This document shows positions 6,900 through 12,595 of a stretch of 19,020 nucleotides of DNA, piece by piece. The position numbers were made by a program, and so were the translations under genes. Within the stretch, counting starts at the first letter, position 1, and each line of letters opens with the position of its first letter. The notes below the pieces were generated by a model. The model was given only the letters and a program-made list of their open reading frames with translations, was not told the origin of the DNA and searched no databases. The DNA is taken from assembly GCA_965662565.1 (NCBI GenBank), contig CBFIHS010000037.1, positions 1-19,020 on the forward strand, in the 5' to 3' direction. This stretch comes from UBA5109 sp965662565 (GTDB lineage: Bacteria; Pseudomonadota; Gammaproteobacteria; Pseudomonadales; Pseudohongiellaceae).

Positions 6900-6959
6900 A
6901 AAACAGTGGACTAGGAATATGATGACATAAAGTCACTTGTTCCTGGTCCTCTGTTTTTT
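6900..6959 (+). ncRNA. Long U-tailed hairpin in the tRNA-Tyr/tRNA-Gly spacer
   Basis: AAAACAG (6900-6906) pairs with CTGTTTT (6951-6957), GGAC with GTCC (6908-6911/6946-6949), and AGGAA with TTCCT (6913-6917/6940-6944). The joints are a U-U mismatch and a G-U pair. An apical TGAC/GTCA helix caps it. A run of six T (6954-6959) ends the structure. It could be a partial terminator, an RNase III processing site or part of a small stable RNA; which one is not known. Confidence 0.6.
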
Positions 6960-7060
6960 GTTAGCGGCCTTAGTGAGGCGCGACGAGGGTTGATTCCCTA
7001 AAAATTTGCAACTTGCAGTAATGTTGGTTGCAGGTGTTAGCAGGGAGTTAGTGTGGTTAC

Positions 7061-7134
7061 GCGGGTATAGTTCAATGGTAGAACTCCAGCCTTCCAAGCT
7101 GATCATGCGGGTTCGATTCCCGCTACCCGCTCCA
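7061..7134 (+). tRNA. glyT: tRNA-Gly (anticodon TCC)
   Basis: 74 nt with CCA. The acceptor GCGGGTA pairs with TACCCGC (7124-7130). The D-stem is GTTC/GAAC, the anticodon loop CTTCCAA has TCC at 7093-7095, and the T-arm is GCGGG-TTCGATT-CCCGC. It corresponds to E. coli glyT. The outermost anticodon-stem pair (C7086 with A7102, tRNA positions 27:43) is a mismatch, where E. coli has T-A. Confidence 0.97.
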
Positions 7135-7143
7135 GAGTCGAGT

Positions 7144-7171
7144 TTTAGGCTGAGTGTTAACAAAGCCTAAA
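7144..7171 (+). other. Hairpin in the tRNA-Gly/tRNA-Thr spacer
   Basis: TTTAGGCT (7144-7151) pairs with AGCCTAAA (7164-7171) around a 12-nt loop. No U-tract follows, so it is more likely a processing or spacer structure than a terminator. Confidence 0.5.
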
Positions 7172-7197
7172 CAGGATGATGTGAGTAGATTGTTTTA

Positions 7198-7273
7198 GCT
7201 CGCATAGCTCAGGTGGTAGAGCGCATCATTGGTAATGATGAGGTCCCCAGTTCGACTCTGGGTGTGAGCACCA
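7198..7273 (+). tRNA. thrT: tRNA-Thr (anticodon GGT)
   Basis: 76 nt with CCA. The acceptor GCTCGCA pairs with TGTGAGC (7263-7269, one G-U). The anticodon stem CATCA/TGATG encloses TTGGTAA with GGT at 7231-7233. The T-arm is CCCAG-TTCGACT-CTGGG. It corresponds to E. coli thrT. It ends 76 bp before tuf, in the conserved tRNA-tuf operon. Confidence 0.97.
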
Positions 7274-7349
7274 TCTCTTTTTTACGCAGATTTGCAGGAA
7301 AAAAAGTTAAGTTAAATACATAGTTATTAATGAGTCGGAGGCATATTCG

Positions 7350-8540
7350 ATGGCAAAGGAAAAGTTTGAGAGAAATAAGACCCATGTGAATGTGGGCACG
7401 ATTGGTCACGTTGACCATGGTAAAACAACATTAACCGCAGCTCTTACGCGTGTATGCGCTGAAATTTGGGGTGGAAACGCGGTAGCGTTTGATGGTATTG
7501 ATAATGCTCCTGAAGAGAAAGAGCGTGGTATTACCATCTCTACTTCTCACGTAGAGTATGATTCTCCTAATCGTCATTACGCTCACGTTGACTGTCCAGG
7601 CCATGCTGACTATGTGAAAAACATGATCACTGGTGCTGCACAGATGGACGGTGCGATTTTGGTTTGTTCAGCTGCTGATGGCCCCATGCCTCAGACTCGC
7701 GAGCACATCCTTTTATCACGTCAAGTAGGTGTTCCTTATATTGTAGTATTCATGAACAAAGCCGATATGGTTGATGATGAAGAACTACTTGAATTAGTTG
7801 AAATGGAAATTCGTGAGCTGTTAGATCAGTACGAATTCCCAGGTGACGATACTCCAATCGTTATCGGTTCTGCATTGAAAGCTCTTGAAGGTGATACTTC
7901 TGATATTGGTATGCCAGCGGTTCAAAAACTGGTTGAAACTCTAGACGAGTATATTCCTGATCCAGTTCGTGATATCGAGAAACCATTCTTGATGCCAATC
8001 GAAGACGTATTCTCAATCTCTGGCCGTGGTACTGTTGTGACTGGTCGTATTGAAAGTGGGCAGGTTAAAGTTGGTGAAGAAATCGAAATCGTTGGTATCA
8101 AAGATACAACAACGACTACTTGTACTGGTGTTGAGATGTTCCGCAAGTTGCTAGACGAGGGTCGTGCTGGTGAGAACGTTGGTGTGCTTTTACGTGGTAC
8201 TAAGCGTGAAGAAGTTGAGCGTGGTCAGGTATTGTCTAAGCCAGGTGCAATCAAACCGCATACTAAGTTTGAAGCTGAAGTCTATATCCTAAGTAAAGAT
8301 GAGGGTGGTCGTCATACTCCTTTCTTTAAAGGATATCGTCCACAGTTCTATTTCCGTACTACTGACGTAACGGGTGCTGTTGAATTGCCAGAAGGTGTAG
8401 AGATGGTAATGCCTGGTGACAACGTTCAAATGAAAGTTGAATTGATTGCACCTATTGCGATGGATGAAGGTCTACGCTTTGCGATCCGTGAAGGCGGTCG
8501 TACGGTTGGAGCTGGTGTCGTCGCTAAAATCATCGAGTAA
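7350..8540 (+). CDS. tufB: Elongation factor Tu
   Basis: EF-Tu, the GTPase that delivers aminoacyl-tRNA to the ribosome; 396 aa, full length. G motifs: GHVDHGKT (19-26), switch I T62 in RGITI, DCPGH (81-85), NKAD (136-139), and SAL near 174. Domains II and III are complete, with the conserved C-terminal GGRTVGAGVV. GGAGG at 7337-7341 precedes the ATG. Placement after tRNA-Tyr/Gly/Thr identifies it as the tufB-type copy; whether a tufA exists elsewhere cannot be seen. It is co-transcribed with the tRNAs, so supply of EF-Tu and tRNA is linked and probably growth-rate controlled through the upstream promoter. Confidence 0.98.
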   Translation: MAKEKFERNKTHVNVGTIGHVDHGKTTLTAALTRVCAEIWGGNAVAFDGIDNAPEEKERGITISTSHVEYDSPNRHYAHVDCPGHADYVKNMITGAAQMDGAILVCSAADGPMPQTREHILLSRQVGVPYIVVFMNKADMVDDEELLELVEMEIRELLDQYEFPGDDTPIVIGSALKALEGDTSDIGMPAVQKLVETLDEYIPDPVRDIEKPFLMPIEDVFSISGRGTVVTGRIESGQVKVGEEIEIVGIKDTTTTTCTGVEMFRKLLDEGRAGENVGVLLRGTKREEVERGQVLSKPGAIKPHTKFEAEVYILSKDEGGRHTPFFKGYRPQFYFRTTDVTGAVELPEGVEMVMPGDNVQMKVELIAPIAMDEGLRFAIREGGRTVGAGVVAKIIE

Positions 8541-8560
8541 TAGCTTTTTTGTTTTTCAGT

Positions 8561-8596
8561 TAAGCCGAGACAACTCTTTGCAGTCGTCTCGGCTTA
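8561..8596 (+). terminator. Hairpin after tuf (partial terminator or processing site)
   Basis: A perfect 11-bp stem TAAGCCGAGAC (8561-8571) with GTCTCGGCTTA (8586-8596) carries a further ACT/AGT pairing inside. It starts 20 bp after the tuf stop. No T-run follows on the + strand (the T-rich tract lies before it), so classical intrinsic termination is doubtful. Confidence 0.55.
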
Positions 8597-8602
8597 GTCG
8601 TC

Positions 8603-8631
8603 TTAAGAAATAAAGCGGTATTTGGTGTAAA
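8603..8631 (+). promoter_or_regulatory. Candidate promoter for tRNA-Trp-secE-nusG
   Basis: TTAAGA (8603-8608), a 17-bp spacer and TGTAAA (8626-8631) give 4 of 6 matches at each box. The start would fall a few nt before tRNA-Trp. It sits right after the post-tuf hairpin, where a new transcript would make sense. This is a weak consensus match only. Confidence 0.35.
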
Positions 8632-8646
8632 TGTTAAGCGAGTATT

Positions 8647-8722
8647 AGGCCAGTAGCTCAATTGGCAGAGCGACGGTCTCCAAAACCGTAGGTTGGGGGT
8701 TCGATTCCCTCCTGGCCTGCCA
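8647..8722 (+). tRNA. trpT: tRNA-Trp (anticodon CCA)
   Basis: 76 nt with CCA. The acceptor AGGCCAG pairs with CTGGCCT (8712-8718), with G as discriminator. The anticodon stem ACGGT/ACCGT encloses CTCCAAA with CCA at 8680-8682, and the D-arm is AGCTCAATTGGCAGAGC. A tRNA-Trp between tuf and secE is the Pseudomonas-type arrangement and is absent from this position in E. coli. Confidence 0.97.
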
Positions 8723-8756
8723 TTTATAGTAAGTGAACTCATAAAAAGTCTGCAAA

Positions 8757-9161
8757 ATGAATGACAAGGTTGGAAAAGCTGTAAAGCTAAAAAATTCGAG
8801 TGATCAGGCCGGTGCTGGTAAAAGTGCTGACTTATTGCTCTGGATTGTAGTAGTTGTGCTTGTGGCAGCGGGAGTCTATGGCAATAGTTATTTTGCTGCA
8901 GAGTCTGCACTGTATCGAGTAATTGGGTTGTTAGTTGTTGCGGCTATTGCTGCATGGACGGCTTCTCGAACAGCAAAAGGAAATACCTTTGTACGTTTAT
9001 GTTTGGATGCTCGAACTGAGATTCGCAAAGTGGTATGGCCGACTCGTGCAGAGACCACTCAAACAACATTGATCGTTGTTGTTGTTGTTTTGATTGTGGC
9101 ATTGATTTTATGGGCACTTGACTCCTTATTGAGTTGGGTGATCTCGTTTATTATTGGTTAG
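8757..9161 (+). CDS. secE: Protein translocase subunit SecE
   Basis: A small subunit of the SecYEG channel in the inner membrane; 134 aa, like the three-TM SecE of E. coli. TM segments lie at about 26-43, 53-69 and 104-127. The conserved amphipathic segment EIRKVVWPTRAETTQTT (88-104), essential for clamping SecY, is intact. The N-terminus is polar and poorly conserved. The ATG has no recognisable Shine-Dalgarno sequence, and only 34 nt separate it from the CCA end of tRNA-Trp. nusG follows 13 bp later, the universal secE-nusG pairing. Confidence 0.95.
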   Translation: MNDKVGKAVKLKNSSDQAGAGKSADLLLWIVVVVLVAAGVYGNSYFAAESALYRVIGLLVVAAIAAWTASRTAKGNTFVRLCLDARTEIRKVVWPTRAETTQTTLIVVVVVLIVALILWALDSLLSWVISFIIG

Positions 9162-9174
9162 GATTTAAATAAGT

Positions 9175-9723
9175 ATGTCTGCTTCAGAAAGTGAAAAGCG
9201 TTGGTATGTAATACATGCTTATTCAGGTTACGAGCGTAAGGTAAAGCTGGCTCTTGAAGAGCGTATTGCCTTATCTGACATTCAAGACCTGTTTGGTGAT
9301 ATTTTGGTGCCTACTGAAGAGGTGCTGGAAATGCGCAGTGGTCAGAAACGTAAGAGTGAGCGTAAGTTTTTCCCGGGTTACGTGCTGATCAATATGGTTC
9401 TTAATGATGCGACTTGGCATCTTGTGAAAGATACGCCTCGTGTCATGGGCTTTATTGGTGGTAAAGCTGATAAACCAGCGCCTATTACTCAACGCGAAGT
9501 GAATGAGATTCTTAATCGTCTGGAAGAGACCGTTGATAAGCCTACTCATAAAACAGTTTATGAGCCTGGAGAAATGGTTCGCGTGACAGACGGTCCGTTC
9601 AACGATTTCACGGGCACTGTTGAAGAGGTGAATTACGAGAAGAGTCGCGTAAGAGTGGCTGTTATGATTTTTGGTCGATCTACACCGGTTGAACTAGAGT
9701 TCTCACAAGTAGAGAAAGGTTGA
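9175..9723 (+). CDS. nusG: Transcription termination/antitermination protein NusG
   Basis: 182 aa, standard length. NusG binds the RNA polymerase clamp through its NGN domain, suppresses pausing, and through its KOW domain contacts Rho or ribosomal protein S10. The NGN domain covers about 8-120: RWYVIHAYSGYERKV, then RKFFPGYVLI with the hydrophobic RNAP-binding pocket, then TPRVMGFIG. The KOW domain covers about 129-180: GEMVRVTDGPFNDFTGTVEEV. AGGA at 9160-9163 overlaps the secE stop and lies 11 nt before the ATG, suggesting coupled translation. Confidence 0.97.
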   Translation: MSASESEKRWYVIHAYSGYERKVKLALEERIALSDIQDLFGDILVPTEEVLEMRSGQKRKSERKFFPGYVLINMVLNDATWHLVKDTPRVMGFIGGKADKPAPITQREVNEILNRLEETVDKPTHKTVYEPGEMVRVTDGPFNDFTGTVEEVNYEKSRVRVAVMIFGRSTPVELEFSQVEKG

Positions 9724-9784
9724 AGCCACTAAGCTAAGTGTGGGTTTCAATATTGTCCGAGCAAAGGGATTAAAGAATTTGGTG

Positions 9785-9810
9785 GAAGTTTCAAATATTG
9801 AAGCTTCTTT
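9785..9810 (+). terminator. Hairpin between nusG and rplK
   Basis: GAAGTTTCAA (9785-9794) pairs with TTGAAGCTTC (9798-9807) over 10 bp with one G-U, around a 3-nt loop, followed by TTT and an A/T-rich tract. The stem is AT-rich and the U-tract short, so it is at most a weak terminator between the secE-nusG and rplK-rplA units. Confidence 0.45.
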
Positions 9811-9850
9811 AATAAAAAGTCGTTGCACTCTTGATCAAATGATTTTGAGG

Positions 9851-9890
9851 CAGCGCCAGGGGAGCCGAAAGGCGTTAATACCCAAAGGAG
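9851..9890 (+). promoter_or_regulatory. rplK leader structure, probable L1 autoregulatory site
   Basis: GCC-GAAA-GGC (9864-9873, GNRA tetraloop) is enclosed by a GGGG/CCC pairing (9859-9862 with 9881-9883) with an asymmetric internal loop containing GTTAATA. The fold ends 1-4 nt before the AAAGGAG ribosome binding site (9884-9890) of rplK. In gammaproteobacteria free L1 binds the leader of the L11-L1 mRNA and blocks its translation. Assignment to L1 rests on position and shape. Confidence 0.55.
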
Positions 9891-9896
9891 TAAACA

Positions 9897-10331
9897 ATGG
9901 CTAAGAAAGTACTAGCTTATATTAAGTTACAGGTTGCAGCCGGTAAGGCTAACCCAAGTCCACCTGTTGGTCCGGCTCTCGGTCAGCATGGTGTAAATAT
10001 CATGGAATTTTGTAAAGCTTTCAATGCTGAAACTCAGAGCGTTGAACCTGGTTTGCCGATTCCTGTCGTAATTACTGTCTATGCAGACAGAAGTTTTACT
10101 TACATTACTAAAACTCCTCCAGCTTCAATTCTGTTGAAGAAAGCTGCTGGAATTAAGAGTGGTAGTGGCCGTCCTAATACTGAGAAAGTTGGAAAAGTGA
10201 CTCGTGCTCAGTTGGAAGAAATTGCTACCTTAAAAATGCCTGACCTTACTGCAGCTGATATGGATGCTGCTGTTCGCACACTTGCTGGCAGCGCTAGAAG
10301 TGCAGGTATCGAAACAGAAGGAGTCGTGTAA
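9897..10331 (+). CDS. rplK: 50S ribosomal protein L11
   Basis: L11 forms the base of the ribosomal stalk at the GTPase-associated centre and is needed for RelA activation by uncharged tRNA. 144 aa, close to the usual 142. The N-terminal domain carries the proline-rich ANPSPPVGPALGQHGVNI (18-35). The C-terminal rRNA-binding domain includes TPPASILLKKAAG and the conserved tail AGSARSAGIE. AAAGGAG stands 6 nt before the ATG. Its TAA overlaps the rplA ATG by one base (TAATG), so L11 and L1 are translationally coupled. Confidence 0.98.
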   Translation: MAKKVLAYIKLQVAAGKANPSPPVGPALGQHGVNIMEFCKAFNAETQSVEPGLPIPVVITVYADRSFTYITKTPPASILLKKAAGIKSGSGRPNTEKVGKVTRAQLEEIATLKMPDLTAADMDAAVRTLAGSARSAGIETEGVV

Positions 10332-11026
10332 TGGCTAAGCTAAGTAAAAAAGCGAAACTTATTGCTGAGAAACTTGAAGCGGGAAAACTTTATCCTATTG
10401 ATCAAGCTGTTGCATTGTTGGCTGAATTGGCAACTCCAAAATTCAAAGAATCTATTGATGTAAGCATTAACCTAGGTGTTGATCCTCGTAAATCTGACCA
10501 AGCTGTTAGAGGGGCAACGACTTTGCCTCACGGTACTGGTAAAGATGTACGTGTTGCTGTTTTCGCTCAAGGTGAAAATGCAGAGAAAGCTAAAGCTGCA
10601 GGTGCAGATATGGTTGGTTTTGAAGATTTAGCTGAAAGCATTAAAGGCGGAGCAATGGATTTTGATGTTGTTATCGCCAGCCCAGACGCAATGAGAATAG
10701 TTGGTCAGTTGGGTACTATTCTTGGGCCTAGAGGCCTAATGCCAAACCCGAAAGTAGGTACGGTTACCCCTGATGTTGAAGGCGCTGTGAAAAATGCTAA
10801 ATCTGGACAGGTTCGTTATCGAACAGATAAAAACGGCATTATCCATGGTGGTATTGGTAAGTCAGGTTTTGATGCGGTTGCTGTAAAAGGTAACTTGGAA
10901 GCTTTATTGGTCGATTTGAAAAAGGCTAAACCAGCATCTGCCAAAGGAGCTTATGTTAGGAAGATTGTGCTGTCTTCAACCATGGGGCCTGGCATTCAAA
11001 TAGATCAGTCTTCATTAGAATTCTAA
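10331..11026 (+). CDS. rplA: 50S ribosomal protein L1
   Basis: L1 builds the mobile L1 stalk that guides E-site tRNA release. It is also the translational repressor of its own L11-L1 mRNA. 231 aa, near the usual 234. Domain I residues (41-65, SIDVSINLGVDPRKSDQAVRG) and the signature LGTILGPRGLMPNPKVGTV (127-145) are intact. The ending TMGPGIQIDQSSLEF is typical. AAGGAG at 10318-10323 lies within the end of rplK, consistent with coupling. Confidence 0.98.
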   Translation: MAKLSKKAKLIAEKLEAGKLYPIDQAVALLAELATPKFKESIDVSINLGVDPRKSDQAVRGATTLPHGTGKDVRVAVFAQGENAEKAKAAGADMVGFEDLAESIKGGAMDFDVVIASPDAMRIVGQLGTILGPRGLMPNPKVGTVTPDVEGAVKNAKSGQVRYRTDKNGIIHGGIGKSGFDAVAVKGNLEALLVDLKKAKPASAKGAYVRKIVLSSTMGPGIQIDQSSLEF

Positions 11027-11091
11027 ATCTAGTTATAGAGATTAAAAATTAAGAGTAATTTAGGTCGGGTAAAGCCTGGTCTGAAGCTCAA

Positions 11092-11119
11092 ATGACTTTG
11101 GGGCATTGAGTTATATAAC
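11092..11119 (+). promoter_or_regulatory. Candidate promoter of rplJL-rpoBC
   Basis: ATGACT (11092-11097), a 16-bp spacer and TATAAC (11114-11119) would start RNA near 11126, just before the conserved L10 leader. E. coli has a promoter in the equivalent gap. The -10 lies inside a perfect 18-bp palindrome (11106-11123). Confidence 0.4.
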
Positions 11120-11123
11120 TCAA

Positions 11124-11340
11124 GGCTGTCAAAGACCGCAGGTGCGAATGGATGTTGAAATATTGTCCAAGAGCTTAATTTCCTGCGCAGATGGTGAGCC
11201 CGGTTCAAGCAAATTGCTTGAACTATTCACCTAATTAGAGTCTTTCAGCAGATAGTTCGCTGAAAGGTAAAGAGCCAAACAGAGATGTCTGGTTTAACTG
11301 CAAATGTTGGAAATAGAAATATTTAAAACATTTGTTACTT
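11124..11340 (+). ncRNA. L10 leader (rplJ translational autoregulation)
   Basis: This is the conserved L10-leader RNA. GTCAAAGACCGCAGG (11128-11142) pairs through GCAGG/CCTGC (11182-11186) and TCA...ACC/GGTGA (11193-11197). An inner TGGA/TCCA hairpin carries the AAGAGCTTAATT bulge region. The sequence is recognisably that of E. coli (GTCAAAGACCGCAGGTG...CTTAAT...CCTGCG). Downstream hairpins are GTTCAAGC/GCTTGAAC (11203-11223), CTTTCAGC/GCTGAAAG (11242-11266) and one before the ribosome binding site. In E. coli the L10-(L7/L12)4 complex binds here and represses rplJL. With the candidate promoter this accounts for the 329-bp gap between rplA and rplJ. Confidence 0.88.
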
Positions 11341-11355
11341 AAGGAGTATTTATAA

Positions 11356-11886
11356 GTGGCTATTCGTATAGAAGACAAACGGCAGATTGTTGCCGAAGTC
11401 AACGAAGCTGCTCAAAGTGCTTTATCAGCAGTGCTTGCGGATTACCGTGGAGTTGCTGTTGAAGAGCTTACTGCTCTCAGAAAAGCTGCTCGAGAAAATA
11501 ATGTGTATCTGCGTGTTGTCAGAAATACTTTATTGAAGCGAGCTGTTGAAGGTACTGAATATGAGTGCCTGAATGAGGCTTTAGTAGGCCCAACAATTTT
11601 AGCATTTTCTCAAGAAGATCCAGGTGCCGCAGCGCGTGTACTAAAAGATTTTGCAAAAGAAAATGATAAGTTTGATGTTAAAGCACTTGCTGTTGGTGGA
11701 AGCCTATTGTCTGCAGACCAGATTGATGTGTTGGCGAAACTGCCTACCTACGATCAGGCAATTGCAACTCTTATGAGTGTAATGCTGGCACCGGTAACCA
11801 AACTGGCAAGAACAGCGATCGAGGTACCTTCGAAGGTTACTCGTGGTGTTGCAGCTGTTCGCGATCAGAAGCAGGAAGCAGCGTAA
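11356..11886 (+). CDS. rplJ: 50S ribosomal protein L10
   Basis: L10 anchors the L7/L12 dimers to the stalk base and, complexed with them, represses its own mRNA through the leader upstream. 176 aa (E. coli 165). The N-terminal rRNA-binding domain covers about 1-105: ADYRGVAVEELTALRKAARE...YLRVVRNTLLKRA. The C-terminal helix that carries L7/L12 is at about 134-170. The start codon is GTG at 11356-11358, with AAGGAG at 11341-11346 nine nt upstream. A non-ATG start fits a gene whose initiation is held in check by its leader. Confidence 0.97.
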   Translation: MAIRIEDKRQIVAEVNEAAQSALSAVLADYRGVAVEELTALRKAARENNVYLRVVRNTLLKRAVEGTEYECLNEALVGPTILAFSQEDPGAAARVLKDFAKENDKFDVKALAVGGSLLSADQIDVLAKLPTYDQAIATLMSVMLAPVTKLARTAIEVPSKVTRGVAAVRDQKQEAA

Positions 11887-11973
11887 GTAGTTATAGCGTT
11901 GTTGTTTGGAACTATGGTTTCAGGCAGCAGTTTTAAATAAACAAATAAGTTAAAAATTTAATAGGAGAGCCTA

Positions 11974-12354
11974 ATGTCTCTATCAAAAGAAGAAATTTTA
12001 GAAGGTATTGCTGAACTGTCGGTAATGGATGTTGTTGAACTTGTTTCAGCTATGGAAGAAAAATTTGGTGTATCAGCTGCCGCTGCTGTTGCGGTTGCTG
12101 CTCCAGCTGCTGGTGGCGATGCTGGTGGTGCTGCTGCTGAAAAAGATGAGTTCGATGTCATCTTAACTGCTGCAGGCGACAAGAAAGTTAACGTCATTAA
12201 AGCTGTACGTGGCATCACAGGTCTTGGCTTGAAAGAAGCTAAAGATTTAGTTGATGGTGCTCCTTCTCCAATCAAAGAAGGCGCAAGCAAAGCTGAAGCT
12301 GAAGACATCCAGAAGCAGCTTGAAGAAGCTGGCGCTTCTGTAGAGCTTAAATAG
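11974..12354 (+). CDS. rplL: 50S ribosomal protein L7/L12
   Basis: The multicopy stalk protein that recruits EF-Tu, EF-G and other translational GTPases. 126 aa. The N-terminal dimerisation domain (1-32) binds L10. An Ala/Gly/Val hinge covers about 35-56. The C-terminal factor-binding domain covers about 58-126, with KVNVIKAVRGITGLGLKEAKDLVDGAP. AGGAGA lies about 5 nt before the ATG, a stronger site than that of rplJ, in keeping with the higher molar need. An 87-bp gap separates it from rplJ; both precede the attenuator before rpoB. Confidence 0.98.
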   Translation: MSLSKEEILEGIAELSVMDVVELVSAMEEKFGVSAAAAVAVAAPAAGGDAGGAAAEKDEFDVILTAAGDKKVNVIKAVRGITGLGLKEAKDLVDGAPSPIKEGASKAEAEDIQKQLEEAGASVELK

Positions 12355-12379
12355 ATCATCGTATTCAGTTGATCTCTGA

Positions 12380-12418
12380 GGTGAAAGTTATTTGGTAACA
12401 AATGACTTTCGCCTTTCT
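12380..12418 (+). terminator. rplL-rpoB attenuator hairpin
   Basis: A continuous 15-bp stem (GGTGAAAGTTATTTG at 12380-12394 with CAAATGACTTTCGCC at 12399-12413, two G-U pairs) has a GTAA loop and is followed by TTTCT. It begins 25 bp after the rplL stop. E. coli has a partial terminator and an RNase III site at this place, which lower rpoBC expression relative to the ribosomal genes. The short, interrupted U-tract fits partial read-through. The remaining 180 bp before rpoB show no further clear structure. Confidence 0.8.
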
Positions 12419-12595
12419 ATGCTTAAGCAGATTGGTAAATTGCTAAGAGGCTAAGGGTAGAGAAAGGTAAAATGTTAGGCGCTAAAGTAAGGCAGCATAA
12501 AGGCGCGATAGAAAATGCTGGGGTTATCCTGAAGCTTTGCAATATAAAGTTTTGAGGTAGCAAGATTCAGAAAATACGCTGATTAGGAACCATCG

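Noticed and set aside
6985..7000. T-arm-like sequence (GAGGGTTGATTCCCT) in the tRNA spacer, possible tRNA remnant
   Set aside because: The loop is not a proper T-loop and no acceptor, D-arm or anticodon arm can be fitted around it.
6554..7418. Three - strand frames (6554-6841, 6933-7163, 7209-7418) with peptides such as EGGGFEPP and GSGNRTRMISLEGW
   Set aside because: These are antisense readings of tRNA-Tyr, tRNA-Gly and tRNA-Thr, a well-known source of false hypothetical proteins in databases.
8560..8910. 116-codon - strand frame with GRPGGNRTPNLRFWRP
   Set aside because: Antisense of tRNA-Trp plus the post-tuf hairpin and the start of secE; the same artefact class as above.
11958..12401. 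147-codon - strand frame opposite rplL, alanine/serine-rich
   Set aside because: Mirror of the low-complexity Ala/Gly codons of the L7/L12 hinge; no initiation signal and a real gene on the other strand.
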